Below are positions 28,690-37,721 of a stretch of 38,745 bases of DNA, piece by piece (position 1 is the first letter of the stretch; each line of letters opens with the position of its first letter). The stretch spans positions 1 through 38,745 of the forward strand of contig JAAYUW010000005.1 of NCBI GenBank assembly GCA_012517545.1, in the 5' to 3' direction. A program made the translations under genes and the position numbers. A model generated the notes under the pieces. That model was not told where the DNA came from. It made no database searches and saw nothing but the letters and a program-made list of their open reading frames with translations. The DNA is from Exilispira sp. Its GTDB lineage: Bacteria > Spirochaetota > JAAYUW01.

Positions 28690-28912
28690 ATACTCTCCTG
28701 AAGTTAGATTTTAAATCGCTTATTTTGCATTTTTTTAATAAAGCATTTATTACTAAGAATAATCTAATTATTTAAAAAAGCAAAATATTACTATTTTATG
28801 AAACATTATAAAAATTATTATTTATATATATAGAAACTATAAAAAATGCATATTCACCGGCAAATTGTTTTCATCGCTATTCAATAGCATCTATTATAAT
28901 AACATTGTTAAG

Positions 28913-28992
28913 TTTATTTCTGGACTTTTAACTTTCGACTATATTAATAAAGATATTTTCCTGAATTTCGACTTTATACTTTAGACTGTTAA
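28913..28992 (+). repeat. dispersed GACTTT heptad repeat, copy 8
   Basis: This contains TTTCTGGACTTTTAACTTT, then CGACTAT, and after a spacer CCTGAATTTCGACTTTATAC and TTTAGACTGTTAAG. Seven-base phasing is clear in both halves (GGACTTT, TAACTTT, CGACTAT; CGACTTT, ATACTTT, AGACTGT). Confidence 0.65.
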
Positions 28993-29253
28993 GATTAAAT
29001 GTATTATAATTTCTACATTAATGAAATTAATTTTACTCAATGTCTATATTTTCTTGCTAAAAAAATATAGTTTGCTATAAAAGGGATGAATAGATAATGT
29101 TTCTTAAACCATATATTTCACTTTTCTAAGACTAATAAATTATTTTTGATTTTATTGAACTTATAATATGCCATTTATTTTTTAAAAAATTGAAAGAAAA
29201 AAAAGATAATTTTCTTTTAATGCTTTTGTGCATTTATAATTTTTTTCATTAAA

Positions 29254-29298
29254 CTTTAGTATTTTCTGGATTTTGAATACTGAGATTTTTTGTTGATT
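29254..29298 (+). repeat. dispersed repeat, diverged copy 9
   Basis: TTTTCTGGATTTTGAATACTG is followed by AGATTTTTTGTTG. It is similar to the second half of copy 6 (CTGGATTTT, then AGATTTTTTGCTG) with more changes. Confidence 0.35.
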
Positions 29299-29354
29299 AT
29301 ATTGCTTGAGTGACTATGTAATTTAGAAAAAAACTTAATAAAAAGGAGATTTGT

Positions 29355-29636
29355 ATGGATTTTATTAGATGTGAGACTGGTTCTTTAGAATCTTCAGATT
29401 GTCTTGTTACTGTGGAGCCTTCAAATAATTTTTCAATAGATATTAAATCTACAGTTGACAGACAATTTTACAATAGCATTTTAACCGATATTAAAAAAAC
29501 TCTGGAGAAATGGTGCAAAGATAATAATATAAATAATCCTCTGATAAAAATAACTATTGATGATAGAGGTGCATTAACTTTTGCAATCAAAGCTAGAGTT
29601 TATACTGCTTTAAATAGGTCTGCAAATATTGTATAA
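29355..29636 (+). CDS. citD: citrate lyase acyl carrier protein (gamma subunit)
   Basis: CitD carries the phosphoribosyl-dephospho-CoA prosthetic group that holds the acetyl or citryl thioester during citrate cleavage. The 93 residues match the family: ETGSLESSDCLVTVEP near the N-terminus places the expected modified Ser14, followed by FSIDIKSTVDRQF and ITIDDRGALTFAIKARV with a final ALNRS. The start has AAGGAG seven bases upstream. It is the first of three cit genes in order D-E-F, as in known citrate lyase operons. No citC, citX or citG is seen within the window. Confidence 0.93.
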   Translation: MDFIRCETGSLESSDCLVTVEPSNNFSIDIKSTVDRQFYNSILTDIKKTLEKWCKDNNINNPLIKITIDDRGALTFAIKARVYTALNRSANIV

Positions 29637-29709
29637 TATGATTTATACAAAGAGGTTTAAACAATAATAAATTATTAAATTTTTAAAAAAATTAAATCTG
29701 GAGATATTG

Positions 29710-30582
29710 ATGAAAGAGTTTAGAAGAAGGACACAACTTTATGTTCCCGGCAATTCACCTTCAATGATTCAACATTGCATGGTTTTTGGCTCAGATGGAG
29801 TACTTCTGGATCTTGAAGACTCTGTTTCGATTTATCAAAAAGATGCTGCAAGGGAACTGGTAGCCCAGGCATTACAATTTTTTGATTTTGGCAATGTAGA
29901 AGTTGTAGTAAGAATAAATGGACTTGATACACCTTATTGTATAAAAGATCTTGAAAGAATTATTCCTTTAAAACCTGATGCTATTAGACTTCCTAAGACA
30001 TCTTCAAAAGATGATATAATGAAATATGAGAATATCATCAGTAAAATCGAGAAACAAAATGGTCTTGAAGTTGGAAGTACAAAAATAGTGCCCATGCTTG
30101 AAACAGCTGTGGCGATAGAGAATGCTTATGAAATAGCTGCAAGTTCTGCACGAATAATTGCCATAACAATAGGTGGAGAAGATCTAACTGCCGATATGAA
30201 AGTTAAAAGAACCAAAGAGGGTAAGGAACTTTACTGGGCAAGAGCAAAAGTAGCTCTGGCAGCGTCAGCTGCAAAAGTTGCTTCTCTGGATACAGTTTTT
30301 TCAGATGTCAACGATGATGAAGGTTTACGAAGTGATACAATGACAATAAAAGAACTTGGGTTTGATGGAAAAGCTTGCATCAATCCCAGGCAAATTCAAA
30401 TAGTACATGAGGTTTACACTCCTTCCGAAAATGAAATATCTGCAGCTAAGGAAATAATACTGGCTGCAAGAAAAAATGAAGGTGGAGTTGTTAGTTTGAA
30501 TGGAAAGATGATAGATTATCCAGTTGTAAAAAGAGCAGAGACTACCTTACAAAGAGCTGGTATAGATCCAAACTCTATTTAA
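29710..30582 (+). CDS. citE: citrate lyase beta subunit (citryl-ACP lyase)
   Basis: CitE cleaves citryl-ACP to acetyl-ACP and oxaloacetate. The ORF track begins at TTG 29707; ATG 29710 with GGAG six bases upstream is the better start, giving 290 residues, the usual length. HpcH/HpaI-type barrel motifs are visible: RRTQLYVPGNSPSM, GVLLDLEDSV with the metal-region acids, VRINGLDTPY, DAIRLPKTSS, PMLETAVAIENAYEIA, and TIGGEDLTADMK. GKACINPRQIQIVHEVYTP lies near the C-terminus. The gene lies 73 bases after citD and 45 bases before citF. Confidence 0.95.
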   Translation: MKEFRRRTQLYVPGNSPSMIQHCMVFGSDGVLLDLEDSVSIYQKDAARELVAQALQFFDFGNVEVVVRINGLDTPYCIKDLERIIPLKPDAIRLPKTSSKDDIMKYENIISKIEKQNGLEVGSTKIVPMLETAVAIENAYEIAASSARIIAITIGGEDLTADMKVKRTKEGKELYWARAKVALAASAAKVASLDTVFSDVNDDEGLRSDTMTIKELGFDGKACINPRQIQIVHEVYTPSENEISAAKEIILAARKNEGGVVSLNGKMIDYPVVKRAETTLQRAGIDPNSI

Positions 30583-30627
30583 TCGATGAAATATCAAAAT
30601 TTAAAATAGTCTTTTCAAGGAGTTACT

Positions 30628-32175
30628 ATGATAAAAAATGCAGTTGGAAGATATATCCCTGCAAGTATAAAGGGCTATGGCAATCTTACTCCCTTTGCAG
30701 GAAGTGATGCAATTTACCCTGAAATAAAGCCAAAAGCTTCAGGAATAATAAAAAGAAAATCAAAAGATCAAAATAAAATCCTTCCTACTTTAGTTGATGC
30801 AATAAAAGCTACCGGATTAAAAGATGGGATGACCATCTCATTTCATCATCATTTTAGAAATGGTGATATGGTAGTAAATCAGGTTATGGATGCAATAGCA
30901 TCTTGTGGTATAAAAAATCTAACATTAGCACCTTCTTCACTTACAGAGCCGCATGATTATATTGCTCCATATGTTGAAAATCGAGTTGTTACTAAGATTA
31001 TCACTTCTGGGCTCAGAAAAAAGCTTGGAGATCTTGCATCAAACGGCAAAATAGAGTACCCGGTTCTTTTTCACTCTCATGGAGGAAGAGCAAGAAGGAT
31101 AGAAGAAGGGAGCACTCAGATCGATGTTGCTTTTATTGCAGCTCCTGGTTGTGATTTTCTTGGTAATATAAATGGAACAGATTCATTAACCCCTTGCGGT
31201 TCACTTGGTTATGCTCATGTTGATGCAAGAAATGCTAAATACGTTGTCGCTGTAACAAATGAAATAAAAGGAACTCCTTTAAAGAGGATATCAATCCCCC
31301 ATTACCTCGTGGATTATATCGTCAAAATTGATAATATTGGAGATCCCAAAAAAATAGGAACTGGAGCCACAAGATTGACTACAAATCCTATGGATCTTGT
31401 TCTTGCAAAGATAAGTGCCGATATCATAGCAGCGTCACCTTACTTTAAATCTAACTTTTCCTTTCAAACTGGTTCTGGTGGAGCAGCGCTTGCCACAACA
31501 AGATTTTTGAAAGAACATATGATCAAAAGAGGCATAATAGCAGGTTTTGCAACTGGTGGAATAACCAGCTATATGGTAGATCTTTTAAATGATAAACTCC
31601 TGGATTGCCTCTATGATGTTCAATCTTTTGATTTAAATTCTTCATTATCATTAAGAGATAACCGTAATCATATAGAAATGGATTCTTCCTTCTATGCAAA
31701 CCCTCTCAATGCAGGACCGATAGTCAATTATCTTGATGTCGTTATACTTTCAGCTCTGGAAATAGATACCAAATTCAATGTAAATGTTGTCACAGGTTCA
31801 AATGGTATAATTAGAGAAGCTTCTGGTGGACACTGTGATACAGCTTATGGTGCAAAACTTTCTATCGTTATAGCTCCATCTTTTAGAAGTAGATTACCAA
31901 TAATTGTGGATGATGTTACAACAGTTGTCACACCTGGTGAAGATGTTGATATAGTTGTTACTGAAAGAGGTATTGCTGTGAATCCAGCTAGAAAAGATAT
32001 AGAAAGCTGGATAAAAAATGCAGGATATCCTGTATACGATATCAATGATCTTAAAAAAAGAATAGAAAACATTACCGGTAAGCCAGAACCAATAAAATTT
32101 TCGGATGAAATAGTTGCACTTATAGAATATCGAGATGGAACAATTATCGATACAATAAGAAAAGTCGAACAATAA
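30628..32175 (+). CDS. citF: citrate lyase alpha subunit (citrate:acetyl-ACP transferase)
   Basis: CitF exchanges acetate on the carrier for citrate, so that CitE can cleave it. The 515 residues have normal length and show family features: GRYIPASIKGYGNLTPFAG, then DGMTISFHHHFRNGDMVVN, LAPSSLTEPHDYIAPYVENR, LFHSHGGRARRIEEG and SLGYAHVDARNAKYVVAVTN. FQTGSGGAALATTRFL and SGGHCDTAYGAKLSIVIAP follow, with the late VTERGIAVNP. The start ATG has AAGGAG upstream. It is the last recognised cit gene; the next gene is a membrane exporter about 260 bases on. The accessory ligase and prosthetic-group enzymes must be encoded elsewhere if this lyase is active. Confidence 0.95.
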   Translation: MIKNAVGRYIPASIKGYGNLTPFAGSDAIYPEIKPKASGIIKRKSKDQNKILPTLVDAIKATGLKDGMTISFHHHFRNGDMVVNQVMDAIASCGIKNLTLAPSSLTEPHDYIAPYVENRVVTKIITSGLRKKLGDLASNGKIEYPVLFHSHGGRARRIEEGSTQIDVAFIAAPGCDFLGNINGTDSLTPCGSLGYAHVDARNAKYVVAVTNEIKGTPLKRISIPHYLVDYIVKIDNIGDPKKIGTGATRLTTNPMDLVLAKISADIIAASPYFKSNFSFQTGSGGAALATTRFLKEHMIKRGIIAGFATGGITSYMVDLLNDKLLDCLYDVQSFDLNSSLSLRDNRNHIEMDSSFYANPLNAGPIVNYLDVVILSALEIDTKFNVNVVTGSNGIIREASGGHCDTAYGAKLSIVIAPSFRSRLPIIVDDVTTVVTPGEDVDIVVTERGIAVNPARKDIESWIKNAGYPVYDINDLKKRIENITGKPEPIKFSDEIVALIEYRDGTIIDTIRKVEQ

Positions 32176-32433
32176 TAACAATTATCGATATTATAGATAT
32201 AATAAGAAGGTTAGACAGCAATTATACACTCTTCACCTTTTTGTGTGGTTACTACTTCTCTTTTACCATATTTACTCAAAACAAGGGACCAATTTTTTCC
32301 TTATTTACCAATGGCTAATTGCTGAAGAGTTTGATTGTTGAAAATAATAATAAAAGTATTAAATATAGATAATATAAAAGTATTTAAAATATCAATATGT
32401 AGAACTTTTTATGTACAGCTTTTTGGAGCAAAT

Positions 32434-34626
32434 GTGGGTAGACTTGTTGTTAAACTCAGGTATTTAATAATCATCATATACATAGTTGCATCAATTTTTG
32501 CAGTTTCGCAATGGTCCAAAGTTAAGATCTTAAAGGGTTTTAGCAGTTTTCTCCCCGAAGAGATAGGGAGCATAAAAGGACAAAAGCTTCTGGATTCAGC
32601 TTTTGGCAGTTCTGCTTCTGCCATGCTTTTTTTTACCGATGTTGATGATAAAGAAACATACTGGCAAATAATCTCTTATGTAAGATCTTTACCGGAAGTA
32701 AAAAGTGCATTAGGACCAGATCAAGTTGGAATATTTACCATTCCTCAAGGTTTCTTACCAGAAATAGTGAGACAACTTTTTTATCAAGGGAAGGGAATAC
32801 TTGTTACAATTGAATTTAACGGTTCCGAAAGTGACCCAAAAGTTTTAAAATGCATTGGGAACATATATAACTATTTGAAAAGATATCCAGATGTCATTTT
32901 CACAGGATCTTCTGTAATGACCTGGGAAAGCGAATATTCTTTTAGATCCAGTCCATTTCCATGGTACTTTGTCTTATCTATTATCATAATGTTGTTTATA
33001 TTGATATTAAATACAAAGACCTTGATCCCTCCGATTTTATTTTTTATCAGCCTTGCTTCAGCTTATATTATAAATATGGGAACAAATGTTTTCTTAGGTT
33101 CAATCTCCTACCTTACAAATGCTCTGGCTGGTGCACTTCAGTTTGGTGTTTCTATGGATTATGCCTTATTTTTATTTCACCGATTTGAAGAAGAAAAAAC
33201 AAAAAGTACAAATTCAAAGGAAGCCATGGCAAATGCCATAAATAAAACCTTCTCAGCGATACTTGGTTCTTCTTTAACTACTTTGATTGGATTTTTAGCG
33301 ATAACAATAATGACCTTAAAAATAGGTCTTGATCTTGGACTGGTTATAGCTAAGGGAGTTTTCTTTACACTTATAGCATCAGTTACCCTTCTCCCTTCTC
33401 TTATTCTTATATTAGAAAAGCTTATAAATAAAACAAATTTTTACGATTTTTCTTTTTTAAATTTTAAACCTATAAAGACTATCAATGATAAGTTTAAATT
33501 CTTATTTTTTCCAGAGTCTAAAAATTCAAAAGATAAATCAGATTCAAAAAATTCCTTTTTAGGACTTGTTTTCTCATCAAAAAATAGACTTGTTATCATA
33601 GGTATTATACTTATTATACTTATGCCACTTATCATCTATAATGGCTTAAATATTCCTGTATCTTATAGGCTTGATGACACTATGCCATCTAATCTTGAGT
33701 CATATCAATCTTTGCAAAAGATTATGGACCTGGCAAAAACTGGAGATCTTATAAATGTAGTCATTCCTGTTCCATCATTTGAAAGATTCAGCCGATTTAA
33801 TCTTCAAAGAGCCGTGGATGAACTTAAAAAAATTGATGGTATTTCACTTGTTGCTTCTTTAAACGATTATGGACATCCTTCAGTACCGATACAGTTCTTT
33901 CAACAAGCAAATATTGAGACATTCTATAAAAATGGGTATATGAAGATCTATTTGAAAACTTTATACCCTCCAGGAACCAAGGAATCGGTTTTAATACTTG
34001 ACCAGGCGACAGCCATACTCAGAAAATATTTTACAGAATTTTATTTTGTTGGTCAATCCTCGATGCTTTATGATTTTATAAAAATTGCTCAGGTTGATTT
34101 TGCCAGAATAAATATAGCCTCAATGGTATTTATTTTCATAATTCTCTTATTTATTTTTTTCTCTCCGGTTTTTGCAACTGTTCTTCTCCTTATTGTAGAG
34201 TTCTCTGTCATGTTAAATCTGGTTTTTTATAACCTTTTTTCCGGAGAAATTTCATTTATCGCCAATATGATTATAGGCTCCATTCAACTTGGCTCCACTA
34301 TTGACTATGCACTTTTATTTGTTACAAGATTCACCGAAGAATATGAAAAAGATAAAAATAAAATTTCAGCTATATCCAGAACTGTATCTGCGACAGCTAA
34401 ACCTATTTTAAATGCTGCTCTCTGTTTATTCTTCGCAACTGTTGGCTTCAATCTCTTTGACCCAACAAAAGTAGTATCCTGTATAGCTGGTCTTATTGGT
34501 AGAGGTGCACTTATAAGCTTTATAGTTGTAATCATATTTATGCCATCAATAGTTTATTTCCTCACAAATATTTTGCATATGGCTGATAACAGAAAAAGAA
34601 GAGTTATAGGGATGTTTTCGAAATAA
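32434..34626 (+). CDS. MMPL-type RND superfamily exporter
   Basis: The ORF track starts at TTG 32335. GTG 32434 has GGAG five bases upstream and sits directly before the first membrane helix (LRYLIIIIYIVASIFAV), giving 730 residues. The protein has the RND/MMPL plan of two halves, each with one helix, an outer loop domain and five helices. The paired motifs FGVSMDYALFLFHRFEEE in helix 4 and LGSTIDYALLFVTRFTEE in helix 10 carry the Asp-Tyr positions used for proton coupling. Related proteins export lipids, hopanoids or peptides; the substrate here is unknown. It is followed 328 bases later by a secreted protein of a kind often coded beside such exporters. Confidence 0.9.
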   Translation: MGRLVVKLRYLIIIIYIVASIFAVSQWSKVKILKGFSSFLPEEIGSIKGQKLLDSAFGSSASAMLFFTDVDDKETYWQIISYVRSLPEVKSALGPDQVGIFTIPQGFLPEIVRQLFYQGKGILVTIEFNGSESDPKVLKCIGNIYNYLKRYPDVIFTGSSVMTWESEYSFRSSPFPWYFVLSIIIMLFILILNTKTLIPPILFFISLASAYIINMGTNVFLGSISYLTNALAGALQFGVSMDYALFLFHRFEEEKTKSTNSKEAMANAINKTFSAILGSSLTTLIGFLAITIMTLKIGLDLGLVIAKGVFFTLIASVTLLPSLILILEKLINKTNFYDFSFLNFKPIKTINDKFKFLFFPESKNSKDKSDSKNSFLGLVFSSKNRLVIIGIILIILMPLIIYNGLNIPVSYRLDDTMPSNLESYQSLQKIMDLAKTGDLINVVIPVPSFERFSRFNLQRAVDELKKIDGISLVASLNDYGHPSVPIQFFQQANIETFYKNGYMKIYLKTLYPPGTKESVLILDQATAILRKYFTEFYFVGQSSMLYDFIKIAQVDFARINIASMVFIFIILLFIFFSPVFATVLLLIVEFSVMLNLVFYNLFSGEISFIANMIIGSIQLGSTIDYALLFVTRFTEEYEKDKNKISAISRTVSATAKPILNAALCLFFATVGFNLFDPTKVVSCIAGLIGRGALISFIVVIIFMPSIVYFLTNILHMADNRKRRVIGMFSK

Positions 34627-34954
34627 TTTTTATTTTAATGTAACTACAGCCACTTTTATAGAAGTTACCTTTACTCTTTATTCTCTATTCTATACAAAAA
34701 CAAGAACTATAAGGTACAAATTTTTTAAAGTTTTTTTCTCATGTTTTTTTACTATAGAATCTATTTTAATTATAGATTATTTAAAATTTTCTTAAAATTG
34801 AAAAAGATTCTTTTAATTTTTTAATTTTCCTTTATCTTTATCGGGATGTTTGGTTTTTTTTATTTTAGTCTATTATATCTAAGTAATTTTTGTACAAATT
34901 TTCTGTATAATGATGTAAATATATACTTTTTATAAAAGCGAGAAAATCTAAATT
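34627..34954. other. AT-rich gap between the exporter and its downstream gene
   Basis: These 328 bases hold no coding frame. A short inverted repeat GTAACT/AGTTAC (34640-34668) lies soon after the exporter stop but lacks a T-run. A TATAAT at 34906-34911 without a good -35 could be the -10 of the next gene. Confidence 0.5.
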
Positions 34955-36400
34955 ATGAAAAAGAAAATATCTATTTTGATTATCGTTATTTTTATTCTCA
35001 CCTTTTCATCTTTATTATTTGCTCAAAGTTCGACAAATGTTATTAAAAACGAAACAATATATGTATATTTAAACAACAAGGGCCAACCCACATATATTAA
35101 GATAGTCTATGCCTTTAAAAATATTATAGGTAAAACTGTATCATTTTTAAATAAATTTTCTCTTACAAATTTTAAAATTGAAGATGGTATAGAGAAGCTC
35201 TCTCAAAATAGAGAGAAAGTTGATATAATAAGTAAAGAAAAAATCTGCTACTTTTCAGTTGAGCCCAGGCTAAATGAAATAAAACTACCTATTTCTTTTA
35301 ATATTACCTATATTTTCAACGGAAAAGAATCGACACCATCTCAGTTTATGAACAAAAACGGAACATTGGAGATAAAGATATCAGCTACCAATAACTATCT
35401 TGTAAAAGATAAGATTGAATATAAATCTTTTCCAGATAATGAAACAGTAAGTGAACAGATAGACCTTTTACTTCCTTATATGATACTTATAACAAGCGAT
35501 TTTAAAAGTACCATGTTCAATGATGTGGAAGTTCCAGCTGGCATAAAAGTATTTAAAGGAGAAAATTATTCACTTACTGTGCCACTTTTCCCCTATCCTT
35601 CAGCCAGCACTTCAATCATTTTTTCTGGAACAATCTCTGAAATTCCCACTTTTTATATATCTGCACAACTTATAGCATTTTCCTTGCCTGATCTTTTAGG
35701 ACAAAATTACGAACAGATAAATCAAATGGTTGTAACTAACTTTAATAACTATCTTTCAATAAAAAACAGCATAATACAGATTCTCGATATGGAAAGAGAT
35801 GTTGTCAAAACGATTCAAGAATTTCAAGCTGGCCTTAACAAGAGTATTCCAGCTATACTTCAGGCTCAGGATCTATTGAACAATTATATAAAAAGCCTTG
35901 AAGCAGTCATTAAGATGAATAATCTCCTCTACTCAATACTTTATGATATGAAAAATGTTCTTGGATTTGATGAAACCAGTATTACATATGTAAAACAGTT
36001 TATAGAGTTTAACAATCAACTAATCCAGGTTGTCCTGAGTGGAGGCGAGTATGAGCAGACAACTATCCCTGGTTTATACAACTTTCCTGATTATGTTGTT
36101 CAGGCGCAGGATCTTTCAAGAATAATAGATTCAGAGTTAAATGTTTTTTTAAATGGATTGGAAAAAGTGGATATGATGATAACCAGTGTTAGAAAGATTC
36201 TGGAAACATATGAAACTCAGACAATAGATTTTATAAACATTTTTAGAAGAGATTATGTCAAATATACAAGAGTTATAGAACTTTCAACATTTGCAGCAAA
36301 GGATTACTCCCTCATTCTTGATAAGAATAGTATTCCTAAAGATGCAACCATAGAACAAAATTATTCATTTTTCTACAAGATCGATTTTCAGAAAGACTAA
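34955..36400 (+). CDS. exported protein, likely partner of the MMPL exporter
   Basis: The 481-residue protein has a signal peptide (about 1-23, ending LLFAQ). The mature start KNETIYVYLNNKGQPTYIKI resembles a recurrent N-terminal domain (K-D-E-T-V-Y-V-x-L-x-x-x-G) that I recall from proteins coded beside MMPL or YhgE/Pip-type membrane proteins in Firmicutes. About 90-235 is beta-rich (FYISAQLIAFSLPD at its end). From about 245 to 440 it is helical with coiled-coil-like patterns (NSIIQILDMERDVVKTIQEF and FLNGLEKVDMMITSVRKIL). There is no C-terminal membrane helix, unlike YhgE, so it is probably free in the periplasm or loosely bound. A role as periplasmic partner of the preceding exporter is an inference from position and architecture. 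Confidence 0.7.
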   Translation: MKKKISILIIVIFILTFSSLLFAQSSTNVIKNETIYVYLNNKGQPTYIKIVYAFKNIIGKTVSFLNKFSLTNFKIEDGIEKLSQNREKVDIISKEKICYFSVEPRLNEIKLPISFNITYIFNGKESTPSQFMNKNGTLEIKISATNNYLVKDKIEYKSFPDNETVSEQIDLLLPYMILITSDFKSTMFNDVEVPAGIKVFKGENYSLTVPLFPYPSASTSIIFSGTISEIPTFYISAQLIAFSLPDLLGQNYEQINQMVVTNFNNYLSIKNSIIQILDMERDVVKTIQEFQAGLNKSIPAILQAQDLLNNYIKSLEAVIKMNNLLYSILYDMKNVLGFDETSITYVKQFIEFNNQLIQVVLSGGEYEQTTIPGLYNFPDYVVQAQDLSRIIDSELNVFLNGLEKVDMMITSVRKILETYETQTIDFINIFRRDYVKYTRVIELSTFAAKDYSLILDKNSIPKDATIEQNYSFFYKIDFQKD

Positions 36401-36458
36401 CTTAAATTTTTCAGTTTTTTTTGTAGATAATTTTTGCTTATTAAGGATTTTATATCTA

Positions 36459-37637
36459 ATGAACAAAATAGATGTGTTGAAATTTGGTGGTTCATCTCTT
36501 GCAACAAAAGAAAATATTAAAAATATTGCTCAAGAGATCAAAAGCCTCTATCTGAAGACAAGAAAAGTGGTTGTAGTGGTTTCTGCTATGGGAAAAACAA
36601 CCAATGATTTGCTAAATCTTGCATACAGCATTTCTGCTAATCCTCTTGAAAGAGAAGTAGACATGATACTTACAACCGGGGAAAGGATATCTATGGCTCT
36701 TATGGCTATAGCTCTAAATGATCTTGGGATACCAGCAGTTTCATTTACCGGTTCTCAAGCTGGAATAATAACAAACAACTCTCATATGAAAGCTAAAATA
36801 GAAGAGATAAGACCTTATAGAATAGTAGAAGAGCTTGAGAAAGATAAAGTTGTTATAGTAGCCGGTTTTCAAGGAGTCTCACGAGAGAAAAATATAACCT
36901 CATTGGGAAGAGGTGGATCAGACCTCACAGCTCTGGCTTTATCAGCATCATTAAAAGCAGAAAATTGTTATATATGTACAGATGTAGACGGTATATACCC
37001 TGTTAACCCCAGGATTATTAATGAAGCAAAACCATTTAAAAGACTACCCCACAAGATAGCTTATTTTATGGCCAAAACAGGTGCTAAAGTTATGCATGAT
37101 AGAGCCTGCTCTCTTGCTTTAAATTACAATATATCATATACTGTGCGATCTTCATTTAATACGAACGGAGGGACAATGGTTGGTGACTTCAATGAAGAAA
37201 TAAAAGAAAATCCAGCAATATATTCTATAAATTTTTTATCAAATTTACATATGATTAAAACTACCAATGATAATATAAAAACAATTCTAAACAGTCTGTC
37301 AGTTAAAGATATAAATATTCATAGTTTGATTTTCAATGATGGAAATTATAACATTTTCTTTAAGGAAGAAGAATTCAACAAATGTAAAGAATATTATAGT
37401 TTTGAACAAGGAACATATGTTATTTTTTATATTATTTCAGCAGGATTCAATGATTTTTCAGGTTCTTTTGCAAAACTTTATGATAACCTGTATTCTTTTG
37501 GGATAAAACCGTATCATGTCGAAGCCAATACATTCCTTGATTCTATATTTTACAAACAGGAGTTTGTGCCTGAAGAAATGCTTGTTAAAATTGTCGATAT
37601 TTTAAGAAAAGAATATAAGATTTTAAATTTAGGATAA
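36459..37637 (+). CDS. lysC: aspartokinase
   Basis: Aspartokinase phosphorylates aspartate, the first step to lysine, threonine, methionine and diaminopimelate. The catalytic domain (about 1-245) is well kept: VLKFGGSSLATKENI, VVVVSAMGKTTNDLLNLA, TTGERISMALMAIALND, SFTGSQAGIITNNSHMKAKI, GRGGSDLTALALSASL, and ICTDVDGIYPVNPR. KTGAKVMHDRACSLAL follows. The last 145 residues should hold two ACT domains that sense the end product. They are present by length and show a partial ACT pattern (IKTILNSLSVKDINIHSLI), but the usual conserved Gly and Ser motifs are weak, so feedback control may be changed or lost. At 392 residues it is slightly short. The symbol is given for the single-function form; the isozyme type is not certain. 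Confidence 0.9.
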   Translation: MNKIDVLKFGGSSLATKENIKNIAQEIKSLYLKTRKVVVVVSAMGKTTNDLLNLAYSISANPLEREVDMILTTGERISMALMAIALNDLGIPAVSFTGSQAGIITNNSHMKAKIEEIRPYRIVEELEKDKVVIVAGFQGVSREKNITSLGRGGSDLTALALSASLKAENCYICTDVDGIYPVNPRIINEAKPFKRLPHKIAYFMAKTGAKVMHDRACSLALNYNISYTVRSSFNTNGGTMVGDFNEEIKENPAIYSINFLSNLHMIKTTNDNIKTILNSLSVKDINIHSLIFNDGNYNIFFKEEEFNKCKEYYSFEQGTYVIFYIISAGFNDFSGSFAKLYDNLYSFGIKPYHVEANTFLDSIFYKQEFVPEEMLVKIVDILRKEYKILNLG

Positions 37638-37721
37638 AATGTGTTATTTTCATATAATGGAAAAAATAATTTTATTGATCAACCGCTTTTATTTTGCGAG
37701 TAAGGAAGCAATAAAGCTTTA

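Larger units (their letters stand above)
28690..29354. other. divergent region between the receptor gene and citD
   Basis: These 665 AT-rich bases have no coding frame or RNA gene that I can see. They hold two copies of the dispersed repeat and must contain the promoters for both the chemotaxis operon and citDEF. A weak TTGATT...TATGTA pair about 16 bases apart lies near 29294-29321 ahead of citD. No binding site typical of a citrate regulator can be named from sequence alone. Confidence 0.55.

Noticed and set aside
32335-32433. N-terminal extension of the MMPL exporter from TTG
   Set aside because: GTG 32434 has a GGAG site and places the first membrane helix at the N-terminus, as in the family.
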